Below, one piece after another: positions 16,248 to 24,818 of a stretch of 64,000 nucleotides of DNA (positions within the stretch are counted from its first letter, which is position 1; each line of letters starts with the position of its first letter). The notes below the pieces were generated by a model that was not told where the DNA came from, did not search any database, and saw nothing but the letters and a program-made list of their open reading frames with translations. The stretch is from Marinobacter salexigens (GTDB lineage: Bacteria; Pseudomonadota; Gammaproteobacteria; Pseudomonadales; Oleiphilaceae): contig NZ_NIHC01000001.1 of assembly GCF_002806945.1 (NCBI RefSeq), positions 1 to 64,000 of the forward strand, in the 5' to 3' direction. Position numbers and translations under genes: made by a program.

Positions 16248-16811
16248 ATGGGCGTGATTAACAGCGAAATCAAACCGTTTAACGCAACCGCCTTCAAACA
16301 GGGCGAGTTTGTTGAAATTTCTGAAGCAGACGTTAAAGGCAAGTGGGCGATCTTTTTCTTCTACCCAGCCGACTTCACCTTTGTGTGCCCCACTGAGCTG
16401 GGCGACGTAGCAGACCACTACGAAGAACTGCAGAAGCGTGGCGTTGAAGTATTCTCTGTGTCTACCGACACGCACTTTACCCACAAAGCATGGCACGACA
16501 GCTCTGAGACTATCGGTAAGATCCAGTACTACATGGTTGGCGACCAGACTGGCACTATCACCAACAACTTTGGTGTAATGCGTGAAGGTCAGGGCCTTGC
16601 AGACCGCGCTACTTTCCTGATCGATCCGGATGGAATCATCCAGGCGATGGAAATCACTGCTGAAGGTATTGGCCGTGATGCAGACGACCTGATGCGTAAA
16701 GTTAAAGCCGCTCAGTACGTTCGCAACAACCCAGGCGAAGTTTGCCCGGCTGCGTGGAAGGAAGGTGAAGAGACTCTGTCTCCTTCACTGGATCTGGTTG
16801 GTAAGATCTAA
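16248..16811 (+). CDS. ahpC: Alkyl hydroperoxide reductase peroxiredoxin subunit AhpC
   Basis: A 187-residue typical two-Cys peroxiredoxin. The peroxidatic Cys-47 sits in D-F-T-F-V-C-P-T-E and the resolving Cys-166 in G-E-V-C-P-A-A-W, the same positions as in E. coli within one residue. It reduces hydrogen peroxide and organic hydroperoxides and is recharged by AhpF, encoded 1.2 kb downstream. A ribosome site AGGAG precedes the start, an OxyR-like site lies about 100 bases upstream, and a strong terminator follows. Confidence 0.97.
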   Translation: MGVINSEIKPFNATAFKQGEFVEISEADVKGKWAIFFFYPADFTFVCPTELGDVADHYEELQKRGVEVFSVSTDTHFTHKAWHDSSETIGKIQYYMVGDQTGTITNNFGVMREGQGLADRATFLIDPDGIIQAMEITAEGIGRDADDLMRKVKAAQYVRNNPGEVCPAAWKEGEETLSPSLDLVGKI

Positions 16812-16865
16812 GCAGCCCTTTAACCGGGAAGCGAAAAGTACAGGCCCTTTATGGGCCTGCTACTA

Positions 16866-16897
16866 ACAGAAAACCCCGGGCTTCCGGGGTTTTCTGT
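16866..16897. terminator. Bidirectional terminator between ahpC and the DUF3581 gene
   Basis: A perfect 14-bp stem (16866-16879 with 16884-16897) and a 4-base loop, flanked by A and T runs inside the stem. It serves the convergent ends of ahpC and the DUF3581 gene. Confidence 0.9.
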
Positions 16898-16942
16898 ATT
16901 TGGGTTTGCGAACTCTGTTCAGCTTTCGATTTAATTCTCGAT

Positions 16943-17674
16943 TCAACTTTCGGCGGCACTGACGCCATAAGCAGAACCGCGAGCTTTGAGCCGATAGAAT
17001 TCCTCAATGACACCCGCCATGGCATCCGGGCAATAGGCGCGAAGGCCGCCGAGAACAAGGCGTTTGGATACTTCACCTACAGGCTTGCCATCAGAGTTCA
17101 GCCGATATTCAAGGGTGACATTGCCACGCTTGCCGCTGTCTTCGAGGTCTGCGTTGTGCAGTTCCAGTTCAGGTGATGATGCATCCAGGCTTTCCAGAGC
17201 AATGCTCATGCTTTCGTACATCACCATGGGGCGATCCGGGTTGAACATTACACCCTTCGATTCCATCAATGGTTTGAGCGTGTGAGGAAAGTTTTTACCG
17301 GAGGCTGCCACGTAGCAGCGGATAAATTCCTCTATAACCTGCTCATCCCGGGTTGTTTCGCCACCCCGAGTGACTTCCATGTAGACCTTGCCGTTCTGGT
17401 CGCACACTTCGATGGTTTCATCACCAATTTCGTGAAACTCCAGCGGTATACCGTCACCTAGCAGGGCGCGGAACTGAAAGGTCATGTGCTTGGACAGGCC
17501 GAAGCGTGAAACCACCACCGCAAACAGCAGATCTCCGGGAACGCAGAACCGGCGTGCATCGGGATCGTGGATCGGGTTGAAGTCTCCGGCCACCTCTTTG
17601 GCAAACTGGCTGGCCTGGGATGCGGAGATGTGTACGCGTCCGTCCTGAATTGTATAAAAGCGGTCTGGAAACAT
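16943..17674 (-). CDS. DUF3581 family protein
   Basis: A 243-residue cytoplasmic protein that I recognise as DUF3581 from D-F-N-P-I-H-D-P-D-A-R-R-F-C-V-P-G-D-L-L, which resembles the MaoC/hotdog hydratase motif (N-P-x-H-x-D...F-x-x-x-I-x-H-G). The catalytic function is unknown. It lies on the minus strand between ahpC and ahpF, splitting the pair. Its stop is 46 bases from the ahpC terminator. Confidence 0.8.
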   Translation of the reverse strand: MFPDRFYTIQDGRVHISASQASQFAKEVAGDFNPIHDPDARRFCVPGDLLFAVVVSRFGLSKHMTFQFRALLGDGIPLEFHEIGDETIEVCDQNGKVYMEVTRGGETTRDEQVIEEFIRCYVAASGKNFPHTLKPLMESKGVMFNPDRPMVMYESMSIALESLDASSPELELHNADLEDSGKRGNVTLEYRLNSDGKPVGEVSKRLVLGGLRAYCPDAMAGVIEEFYRLKARGSAYGVSAAES

Positions 17675-17822
17675 GTGCTCTTGATCCTGCGTGCAATGGG
17701 TAACGCCTCAACGTCTTGCACTATGGTACCGGTGTCGGGCGTGTAAGGGTATGCGCTATTTGTCCATTCGCCTTGGCAGAAACGTTTTCAGAAGGCTAAT
17801 GATGTCCGGTCGATACCTCTCA

Positions 17823-17859
17823 ATAGTATTAGGCTATCAAACAGTTTGAATCAATTGAT
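17823..17859 (+). promoter_or_regulatory. OxyR-like binding site upstream of ahpF
   Basis: ATAG-N7-CTAT (17823-17837) followed after exactly 7 bases by a second looser half (17845-17859). Spacing and layout match the site before ahpC. The ahpF start is 110 bases downstream, leaving room for the promoter. Confidence 0.55.
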
Positions 17860-17969
17860 TTGAGCATTTTGTTGCTAGTCCGTATTGTTTAGATATACCC
17901 CAAACAAAGATCATGTCGGGTTTGAGACTCGAGCGATCAGTTTAAAGAGTTCAAAAGGAGAATTCCTAT

Positions 17970-19535
17970 ATGTTGGATGCAAATATCAAACAGCAGCTTC
18001 AGGCTTACATGGAAAAACTGCAGCAGCCGATTGAGCTGGTCGCAGCCTATGACGATGGCGCTAAATCCCGGGAATTGCGTGAGCTACTGGAAGAAATCGC
18101 GACCATGTCTGACAAGATCAGCCTGCGCACAGAAGAATCCAATGATGTGCGTCGCCCGTCTTTTGCCATTAACCGGGTAGGTAGCGACATCGGTGTCAGT
18201 TTTGCTGGTATCCCCATGGGGCATGAGTTCAGCTCGCTGGTTCTGGCGCTGTTGCAGGTGGGTGGTCACCCCTCGAAAGCTGCTCAGGATTTGATCGAAC
18301 AGATTCAGCAGCTGGAAGGCAGCTTTGAGTTTGAAACCTACTTCTCACTGTCGTGCCAGAACTGTCCGGATGTGGTTCAGGCTCTGAACCTGATGAGCGT
18401 GCTGAATCCGAACATTCGCCACACCTCTATTGATGGAGCACTGTTCCAGGACGAAGTAGAAAAGCGCGAAATTATGTCTGTGCCCAGCGTATTCCTGAAT
18501 GGCGAGTCCTGGGGCCAGGGGCGTATGACTCTGGAAGAGATTGTCGCCAAGTTGGACACCAAATCTGACGAGAAAGAAGCCGAGAAAATTAATCAGAAAG
18601 ACGCCTTTGATGTACTGGTAATTGGTGGTGGCCCGGCCGGTTCTGCTGCTGCGATTTATGCGGCTCGTAAAGGTATTTCAACGGGGATTGCCGCCGAGCG
18701 CTTTGGTGGTCAGGTGGCAGACACCATGAGTATCGAGAACCTTATTTCTGTGCCCTATACCGAAGGCCCGAAACTGGTTGCCGCCATGGAGACGCACGTT
18801 AAGGACTACGACGTGGATATCATGAACATGCAGGTGGCAGAGAAGTTGATTCCTGCGGCCAAACGCGGCGAGCTCCATGAGGTTCGTCTGGCCAATGGTG
18901 CATCGCTTAAGGCTCGCACTGTGGTGCTGTCTACCGGTGCTCGCTGGCGCCAGTTGGGTGTTCCGGGAGAAGACGAATACCGCAACAAGGGCGTGGCCTA
19001 CTGCCCACACTGTGATGGCCCGTTGTTTAAAGGCAAGCATGTTGCGGTTATAGGTGGCGGTAACTCCGGTGTAGAAGCCGCTATCGACCTGGCCGGTATT
19101 GTTGGCCATGTCACACTGATTGAGTTTGGCGATGAAATGCGTGCCGACGAAGTGTTGCAGAAGAAGCTACGCAGCCTGAAGAACGTGGACATCATTACCT
19201 CTGGCCAGACCACCGAAGTGGTTGGTGAGAATGGCAGGGTAAGTGGCCTGAACTACACAGACCGCAAAACCGGTGAAAATCACCATGTCGCCCTGGAAGG
19301 TGTGTTCGTTCAGATTGGTTTGGTGCCCAACACTGAGTGGCTGAAAGGCGATATCGAGTTGAGCCAGCACGGTGAGCTCATCATCAACGACCGCAACGAA
19401 ACCTCGATTCCGGGTGTGTTTGCGGCGGGGGATGCCACCACAGTGCCTTACAAGCAGATTGTGATCTCCATGGGTGAAGGATCGAAAGCTGCCTTGAGCG
19501 CCTTTGACTTCCTGATTCGCAACTCTGTGGAATAA
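17970..19535 (+). CDS. ahpF: Alkyl hydroperoxide reductase flavoprotein subunit AhpF
   Basis: A 521-residue FAD protein. The N-terminal tandem thioredoxin-fold domain has C-Q-N-C (Cys-129 and Cys-132) and the thioredoxin-reductase-like part has an FAD-binding G-G-G-P-A-G near 219 and the redox pair C-P-H-C (345 and 348). These Cys positions are the same as in E. coli AhpF. It passes electrons from NADH to AhpC. AAGGAG precedes the ATG by 9 bases. Confidence 0.97.
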   Translation: MLDANIKQQLQAYMEKLQQPIELVAAYDDGAKSRELRELLEEIATMSDKISLRTEESNDVRRPSFAINRVGSDIGVSFAGIPMGHEFSSLVLALLQVGGHPSKAAQDLIEQIQQLEGSFEFETYFSLSCQNCPDVVQALNLMSVLNPNIRHTSIDGALFQDEVEKREIMSVPSVFLNGESWGQGRMTLEEIVAKLDTKSDEKEAEKINQKDAFDVLVIGGGPAGSAAAIYAARKGISTGIAAERFGGQVADTMSIENLISVPYTEGPKLVAAMETHVKDYDVDIMNMQVAEKLIPAAKRGELHEVRLANGASLKARTVVLSTGARWRQLGVPGEDEYRNKGVAYCPHCDGPLFKGKHVAVIGGGNSGVEAAIDLAGIVGHVTLIEFGDEMRADEVLQKKLRSLKNVDIITSGQTTEVVGENGRVSGLNYTDRKTGENHHVALEGVFVQIGLVPNTEWLKGDIELSQHGELIINDRNETSIPGVFAAGDATTVPYKQIVISMGEGSKAALSAFDFLIRNSVE

Positions 19536-19598
19536 GAGGGAGCGACGGGGTATGCAATAGCTGGGGCCTATGCCTCGGCCACACCCTGAAGTACTCTG

Positions 19599-19633
19599 AA
19601 ACGGCATTCGCTTTGATAAGCGAGTGCCGTTTT
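19599..19633 (+). terminator. Rho-independent terminator after ahpF
   Basis: A 15-bp stem (19599-19613 with 19618-19632, one G-T pair) and a 4-base loop followed by T-rich sequence. It is only 6 bases from the stop of the convergent transglutaminase-like gene and can serve both. Confidence 0.9.
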
Positions 19634-19638
19634 GTGTT

Positions 19639-20307
19639 TCAGCGCCCGGAAATATCCTGTTCCAGGCTGCCCTCAATGGCGTCCGGAGCTTCGCCGTTCG
19701 GGAACAAATGCCCGTAAGCGGCTTTGATTCCAGACAGAATGAATTCGTGGGGAACGTCGTCGAACACGCCGTGATCGTTCACGTATTCCATGTGGGCTTC
19801 TCCCGCTTCGGTATACTCCTGAAAAATGGAGTCAGTAACGCCATCAAACTCTAACGGCTCCACCTTCATCAGCTCACACAATTGCTTGTTAAAAGCAGGC
19901 GTGGCCTTTACCCACTTACCGTTCAGGTGCAGCTCAATAAACCCGTGCATGCGGAAAATATCCGAGCGCAGCCATTCAATCAGCTTGGGGCTTGAGAGGT
20001 GGTTGCGCACATCGGCCAGGCCCAGGCGGCTGGGAATGCCAATCGAGCGTGCGGCAGCGCCAAACAGCACCGCTTTAGGAATGCAGTAGCTCTCGCCGGT
20101 TTTCAAGGCATGGCTGGCGCTGAAGGTTTCCGGTTCTGGCCGGAAAACATAGGGGTTGTAGCCCACACTGTCCCGAACGGCCAGATACAGGGCTTTAGCC
20201 TGCTCTACCTTATTATCGGGCACGCCTTCTAGTTGGGTAGCAATCCAGGCCTTCAGCTCGGGCTGGTTATAGTTGAAATACTCTGTGGGCTGGAGGTAGC
20301 GTTCCAT
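19639..20307 (-). CDS. Transglutaminase-like (papain-fold) protein
   Basis: A 222-residue protein with the transglutaminase-core pattern: nucleophile Cys-75 in G-E-S-Y-C-I-P-K-A-V, then His-121 in R-M-H-G-F-I-E-L-H-L-N-G-K-W. The third catalytic position, usually D-P-T, reads K-A-T-P-A-F-N, so the canonical Asp is replaced. Members of this bacterial group are probably proteases, amidases or binding proteins rather than cross-linkers. No signal peptide. Confidence 0.8.
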   Translation of the reverse strand: MERYLQPTEYFNYNQPELKAWIATQLEGVPDNKVEQAKALYLAVRDSVGYNPYVFRPEPETFSASHALKTGESYCIPKAVLFGAAARSIGIPSRLGLADVRNHLSSPKLIEWLRSDIFRMHGFIELHLNGKWVKATPAFNKQLCELMKVEPLEFDGVTDSIFQEYTEAGEAHMEYVNDHGVFDDVPHEFILSGIKAAYGHLFPNGEAPDAIEGSLEQDISGR

Positions 20308-20442
20308 TGTTGTTGTCTATCCGGTTGGGAACAGGCCTCCGATCATCTCTGATTAGCTTGCTACACGCAATAACCGGAAGCATCACAGTGACTACCCAAA
20401 TGAACCATCTGCGAGATTTTCCCTGCGCTGGTGAGACGCCGC

Positions 20443-21174
20443 TTACAAGCCGCGCTTCAACTCATAGGCACACATATTCACCGCAGAGGCCAGGTTGAGG
20501 GATTCGATCTCCCCATTGCCCGGGATGGTATAGGGCGTTGCGGCCAGTTGCGTCAGAGCGTCTTGTGGTACCCCTCGGGCTTCATTGCCGAACAGATAGC
20601 AATCGTGCTGGCGGAATGCTTGCGACGTGAGTTCTCCACCGTTCAGGTCGAGGCAGGCGATAGAGCTATAGCGGCTGGTCAAGCTTGCCAGCGGCACGTC
20701 GGTTTCCAGCGGTAAGTGGAAGATGGCACCCATACTGGCGCGCACAACTTTCGGGTTGAAAGGGTCAACACTGCCGGGGCTTAACAGGCAACGGAAGCCG
20801 CCAAACCATGCCAGTGTGCGCATAATCGTCCCGAGGTTGCCTGGGTCCTGTACTTCGTGCAGGTATACCGCTTTTTCACCGGCTGTTGTTTCAGAGGCAC
20901 TGGATTTTGGCATGGGGACAACGGCCAGAATGCCCTGAGGGGTGCTAGTGTCTGCAAGCCTCGCCATTTGGCGATCGTTAACGAGGTGGGTTCGAAACTG
21001 GCTTTGCCAGTGCTCGTAGGCTTCGGTTACATACAGCTCTGCGGATTGCAGTTGCGGTTGGTTGGCGGCTGCTTTTTGCAGCTCCAGAATCAGATGCTCC
21101 CCCTCCACAAGGTAATGCCCCAGCGCCTGGCGGTATTTTTTTTGGTGCAGTTTTTTAATGTCATCCAGTTTCAT
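20443..21174 (-). CDS. TrmH/SpoU-family RNA 2'-O-methyltransferase
   Basis: A 243-residue protein (start at ATG 21174; a TTG 39 bases further upstream is a weaker option). The N-terminal part E-G-E-H-L-I-L-E is a substrate-binding domain. The C-terminal knot carries V-Q-D-P-G-N-L-G-T-I-M-R, F-G-N-E-A-R-G-V and N-L-A-S-A-V-N, the three SPOUT motifs of TrmH/RlmB enzymes. It methylates a ribose of rRNA or tRNA; the target is not known. Confidence 0.9.
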   Translation of the reverse strand: MKLDDIKKLHQKKYRQALGHYLVEGEHLILELQKAAANQPQLQSAELYVTEAYEHWQSQFRTHLVNDRQMARLADTSTPQGILAVVPMPKSSASETTAGEKAVYLHEVQDPGNLGTIMRTLAWFGGFRCLLSPGSVDPFNPKVVRASMGAIFHLPLETDVPLASLTSRYSSIACLDLNGGELTSQAFRQHDCYLFGNEARGVPQDALTQLAATPYTIPGNGEIESLNLASAVNMCAYELKRGL

Positions 21175-21332
21175 GGAAGGGTCCGCGTTTGGCTGAGAGG
21201 GGATGATGAGCAATTGTACGTGCGCTCTATGCGGTTGTCAGGGTTTTGCCGAGGGAAGGCGCGGCACGTACAATGGCGCTTTCCCAAGCCGTATGTTATC
21301 AACCTCCATTAAACCGTTTGTGAAGAGTTTCT

Positions 21333-21953
21333 ATGGCACGTTCCAAAAGCAGTGGCCGCTGGCTTGATGAGCACGTTAACGATCCCTTCGTGAAACAGGC
21401 GCAGGTAGATGGCTATCGCTCCAGGGCCAGCTACAAGCTGCTTGAAATCAACAAGAAGGACAGGCTGATTCACCCCAACATGGTGGTGATGGATCTGGGC
21501 TCTGCTCCTGGAGGCTGGTCGCAGGTAGCGGCCAAGCTGGTAGGCCATAAGGGCAGGGTGCTGGCTTCTGATATTCTGCCAATGGATAACATTGCGGGTG
21601 TTGAGTTTGTGCAGGGCGACTTCACCGAAGACTCAGTCTTTGACGCCATTATGGAGGCGCTCGGTGACAGCCCCGTAGATGTGGTGATTTCCGACATGGC
21701 CCCGAACATCAGTGGGGTTACTGTGGCTGATCAGGCGTCGTCCATGTATCTGGTGGAGCTGGCACTGGATATGGCCAGCCAGGTGTTAAAGCCCAAAGGC
21801 AGTTTTGTGGCCAAGGTGTTTCAGGGTGAAGGCTACGATGAGTATCTGAAAGCCGTAAGAGAAGTCTTCGACAAGGTGGTGGTGCGTAAACCGGATTCTT
21901 CCCGCGCCCGCTCTCGCGAGGTTTATATTGTTGGGAAGGGGTTCAAGGGCTAA
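21333..21953 (+). CDS. rlmE: 23S rRNA Um2552 2'-O-methyltransferase RlmE (RrmJ/FtsJ)
   Basis: A 206-residue Rossmann methyltransferase. It has the SAM motif D-L-G-S-A-P-G-G-W and the K-D-K-E tetrad in S-Y-K-L, D-M-A-P-N, F-V-A-K-V-F and S-R-E-V-Y. Length and motif spacing match E. coli RlmE (209 residues), which modifies U2552 of 23S rRNA on the 50S subunit. In many proteobacteria ftsH follows; here a ferritin-like gene does. Confidence 0.95.
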   Translation: MARSKSSGRWLDEHVNDPFVKQAQVDGYRSRASYKLLEINKKDRLIHPNMVVMDLGSAPGGWSQVAAKLVGHKGRVLASDILPMDNIAGVEFVQGDFTEDSVFDAIMEALGDSPVDVVISDMAPNISGVTVADQASSMYLVELALDMASQVLKPKGSFVAKVFQGEGYDEYLKAVREVFDKVVVRKPDSSRARSREVYIVGKGFKG

Positions 21954-21968
21954 GCTTTCCTATTGTGG

Positions 21969-21984
21969 GCTATATTGATATAGC
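21969..21984. promoter_or_regulatory. Perfect palindrome upstream of the ferritin-like gene
   Basis: GCTATAT-TG-ATATAGC, two 7-base arms with a 2-base centre, 53 bases before the ferritin-like start. It sits where a promoter would be and could be an operator for an iron or redox regulator. No specific regulator can be assigned. Confidence 0.45.
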
Positions 21985-22036
21985 GTGCCAATATGTTGGA
22001 AATACCCCACTAATTGAACGATGAAAGGAGCTTCTT

Positions 22037-22327
22037 ATGGCGAACGAAAGCTACCATGAACCGGTCGGCGAACTGAGCGATCAAACCCGCGAGATGCACC
22101 GTGCCGTTAGCTCCCTGATGGAGGAGTTTGAGGCAGTAGACTGGTACAACCAGCGAGTGGATGCCTGCAAGGATCCTGAGCTGAAAGCGATTCTTGAACA
22201 CAATCGCGATGAGGAAAAGGAACACGCTGCCATGGTGCTGGAGTGGATTCGCCGCAAGGACCCAGTGATGGACAAGCACCTGCGGGAGTTCCTGTTTACG
22301 GAAGGTCCGATTGGCCACCACGACTGA
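22037..22327 (+). CDS. Encapsulin-type ferritin-like protein (EncFtn family), orphan
   Basis: A 96-residue helical protein closely resembling Rhodospirillum rubrum EncFtn. The iron ligands known from that protein (Glu-32, Glu-62, His-65) align with Glu-30, Glu-60 and His-63 here, inside E-E-F-E-A-V-D-W-Y and D-E-E-K-E-H-A-A-M; the conserved Trp-Tyr pair is residues 36-37. EncFtn forms a decamer that oxidises ferrous iron and is normally packed in an encapsulin shell through a C-terminal tag. Here the protein ends 8 residues after the L-F-T-E-G-P motif, with no tag, and no encapsulin gene lies nearby. AAGGAG precedes the start by 6 bases. Confidence 0.88.
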   Translation: MANESYHEPVGELSDQTREMHRAVSSLMEEFEAVDWYNQRVDACKDPELKAILEHNRDEEKEHAAMVLEWIRRKDPVMDKHLREFLFTEGPIGHHD

Positions 22328-22342
22328 CCGGATGTAAACACT

Positions 22343-23071
22343 ATGTTGTACCCTTTGTCGACGCTTGCGCTGGCACCGGTTTTAATCGGTCAGGGGCGCT
22401 ACGTGCGCCGGGTAACGCCACGCTTGCCAGAGCCTGAGGGCGAACGCCGGGGCGCCGTTGGCAAAGGGCCGGAACTCCGGCTGCTGATCCTTGGAGATTC
22501 TGCCGCCGCTGGTGTGGGCGTAAGCAACCAGCAAGATGCGCTGGCGGGGCAGTTGGTCAGGGAGCTTGCCCGAGATCACCGTGTAACCTGGAATTTGCTG
22601 GCGGAAACAGGCCGCACGGCAGCCGATGTTCTGGAGGCAATCAACTCAGCGCCAGACGAACACTACGATGTAGTGCTTGTTTCCGTTGGCGTTAACGATG
22701 TTACCGGCCGCACCAGCACGCAGCAGTGGCTTTCGGCCCTGAATGCGTTGTCAGACCGCTTGATAAAAGGCATGGGCGCCACCCGCATTCTCTTTACCGC
22801 CATTCCGCCTATGCATGTTTTTCCCGCCTTGCCTCAGCCTTTGCGCTGGTATCTGGGCATGCGGGCGAGGCAGCTGAATGAGTTGATGAAAAACGTCTGC
22901 AAAAGCCGGGCTTCCGGGGAAGGCCACCTTGAATATCTTTGCGTATCCTTCCCCCTTGAGCCGGGCTTTATGGCTGCGGATGGCTTCCATCCCGGCCTGG
23001 ATGCTTACCGGCTATGGGCCGAGCATTCTGCCAGCGCTATTCGCAAACTGGCCCAAACAACCGCACTCTGA
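22343..23071 (+). CDS. SGNH/GDSL hydrolase
   Basis: A 242-residue esterase or lipase-like protein. Block I is G-D-S-A-A-A-G (Ser-53), block III is G-V-N-D (Asn-118) and block V is D-G-F-H-P-G (Asp-213, His-216), the full SGNH set. The N-terminal hydrophobic stretch (residues 5-16) may be a membrane anchor. It begins 15 bases after the ferritin-like gene, so they share a transcript, though no functional link is obvious. Confidence 0.88.
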   Translation: MLYPLSTLALAPVLIGQGRYVRRVTPRLPEPEGERRGAVGKGPELRLLILGDSAAAGVGVSNQQDALAGQLVRELARDHRVTWNLLAETGRTAADVLEAINSAPDEHYDVVLVSVGVNDVTGRTSTQQWLSALNALSDRLIKGMGATRILFTAIPPMHVFPALPQPLRWYLGMRARQLNELMKNVCKSRASGEGHLEYLCVSFPLEPGFMAADGFHPGLDAYRLWAEHSASAIRKLAQTTAL

Positions 23072-23263
23072 GAACTGTCCTGTTCGGGGCATGACAATTA
23101 TGAGCCGAACCAATCATGCCGCCGCTACCGAGTCGGCGGCTCTGCAACTGCGACCCATGGGATTTAAAGGCATGAGGAGGCTGCGGTATCGCCATAATTG
23201 CGGATACCCGAGAGAGACCTGAGCCCCTAGGATCTTCGGCTTTGTCGCTCAGGAAGTGCACCC

Positions 23264-24568
23264 TTGCAACCAATTCGTTCCGCTCTTGCCTATGTTGCCC
23301 TCATAGCCGCCATCCTGGCGCTGTTTCCCGGCATGGCTGGTCTTGGCGCCGGGGCGGTAAGCCTGGCAGTGATTCTGGGGTGGCGGGATATGCGCCGGGT
23401 GCCCAGAGCGGTTTTTCTGGTGGCCGGGTTGGCGCTGGTGTTTGCGTTGGGCCGCGACCCCGGCCTGATCGGTACAGCAGCAGGCAACATGAGCCGTCTG
23501 GCGGGGCTGATACTGGCGGTGATGCTCTTGTCCTCTGTGCTCAGTCGCACCCGTGATTTGCAGCAGATTTCTGCCAGCCTGTTTGGAGGTAATCCATCAG
23601 CTCGATACCTCAGCCTTGCCTTTGGTACCTCGCTCGTTTCCATACCTCTGAACTTTGGCTCTGTGGCTGTTGTAGGCAGTCTGGTCGGTGAGCGTGTTCG
23701 CAGCAGCGGCGACTCACCGGCGACTCGTAATGCAACCCGTGCGGTTTTGAGAGGCTTTGGTGTATCGCCTACGTTTTCTCCACTATCGATTTCAGTGGTG
23801 CTGACACTCACGCTCTTGCCGGGGCTTGGCAGCCTTGATTTGTTGTTATTCACTGTGCCGTTCTCCGCCGCGCTTGTTCTATGCGGACTGATTTGGCGCG
23901 AATCCGAAACCGATCAGCAAATGGAGACACCGGAGAGCAAAGCCGGCCTGGCGCCCTGGTTACGATTTGGCGCCCTCATTCTGGCTATCTGCGCGGGCGT
24001 GTTCGTTTTCAGCCAGTGGTATCAGCTCAGTTATGCTCATGCGGTAACGCTCAGTTGTATGGCTGCAGTTCTTGGCGCAAGACTCCTGGCCTGGAGCCGT
24101 AAAACGAACCCGCCCCTGGTGAACATGTCCAACGTCAGCAATGAACTGGCGATTGTGGGCGGATCTGCGTTTATTGGTTCGGTAATCAGCGGTGCGGTGC
24201 TGGGCCAGATCAGCGGTGATCCGGCTGTGCCTACATGGCTCTGGCCAGTGATTGCAGCCTGCATTCCCTGGATTTTCTTTGCGGCCGGTCTGGCCGGCAT
24301 TAATCCTATTGTGGTTGGCACCCTCGCCGGCGGGATTCTCGGAGTTATCTGGCCCGACAATGCGCTGATTGGTCTGGGTGTTGGCATGGTAACGGGATGG
24401 GGGATTACTGCCTTCGGCACGCCCTTTGCCGCCAACGCACTTATTATGGAGCGCCTGACCGGCTATGCAGCCATGGATGCTTCCTTCCGCTGGAACCTCC
24501 GGCTGTCTCTTGTCGGGCTGATTTCTGCCAGTCTGCTTGCCGCAGCTGTCACGGCTCTGAGAGTGTAA
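23264..24568 (+). CDS. Multi-pass membrane permease, substrate unknown
   Basis: A 434-residue protein with about 11-12 membrane segments and a TTG start at 23264. Features include S-I-P-L-N-F-G-S-V-A-V-V-G, a G-F-G-V-S-P-T-F-S-P loop and a C-terminal G-I-N-P-I-V-V-G-T-L-A-G, reminiscent of ion-transporter-superfamily carriers for organic anions. It could be a dicarboxylate or organic-acid transporter, but no diagnostic motif is seen. The 190-base gap before it contains a CCGCCG/CGGCGG hairpin (23119-23139). Confidence 0.75.
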   Translation: MQPIRSALAYVALIAAILALFPGMAGLGAGAVSLAVILGWRDMRRVPRAVFLVAGLALVFALGRDPGLIGTAAGNMSRLAGLILAVMLLSSVLSRTRDLQQISASLFGGNPSARYLSLAFGTSLVSIPLNFGSVAVVGSLVGERVRSSGDSPATRNATRAVLRGFGVSPTFSPLSISVVLTLTLLPGLGSLDLLLFTVPFSAALVLCGLIWRESETDQQMETPESKAGLAPWLRFGALILAICAGVFVFSQWYQLSYAHAVTLSCMAAVLGARLLAWSRKTNPPLVNMSNVSNELAIVGGSAFIGSVISGAVLGQISGDPAVPTWLWPVIAACIPWIFFAAGLAGINPIVVGTLAGGILGVIWPDNALIGLGVGMVTGWGITAFGTPFAANALIMERLTGYAAMDASFRWNLRLSLVGLISASLLAAAVTALRV

Positions 24569-24571
24569 AGC

Positions 24572-24818
24572 TATAATCCCCTATGGCTAATTTACCAAGC
24601 CTCTGTTAAGGTTCGTCGCATCCTGCCTCTAGGGATTCCGCAGTTTCGGGCTTTAAGCCTTCTTGTTGCGAACCATCCATACGACCTGTCAGAGGACGTC
24701 ACCCCGATTACCGGCGCGTGACCGTAGTCGTCTTTTATTCCATGAATCATCATGGTATCTGCCCGCATTCGCCGAGAACGGTGCTCGTGGAGGCAGAACA
24801 ATCAAGAGTTAATTTTAT
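24572..24818 (+). promoter_or_regulatory. Promoter and long leader of rhlE
   Basis: A TATAAT at 24572-24577 lies just after the permease stop. If it is the -10 box, the rhlE mRNA has a leader of about 235 bases. CTGCCTC at 24623-24629 is complementary to GAGGCAG at 24790-24796, allowing a long-range pairing near the start codon. DEAD-box helicase genes often have long, cold- or self-regulated leaders. The -35 box is poor. Confidence 0.4.

Noticed and set aside
23119..23139. CCGCCG...CGGCGG hairpin as a terminator or fifth copy of the hairpin element
   Set aside because: Stem is only 6 bp, no T run follows, and the core sequence of the 109-bp element is absent. A 40-codon frame across it (from 23100) has no ribosome site or recognisable features.
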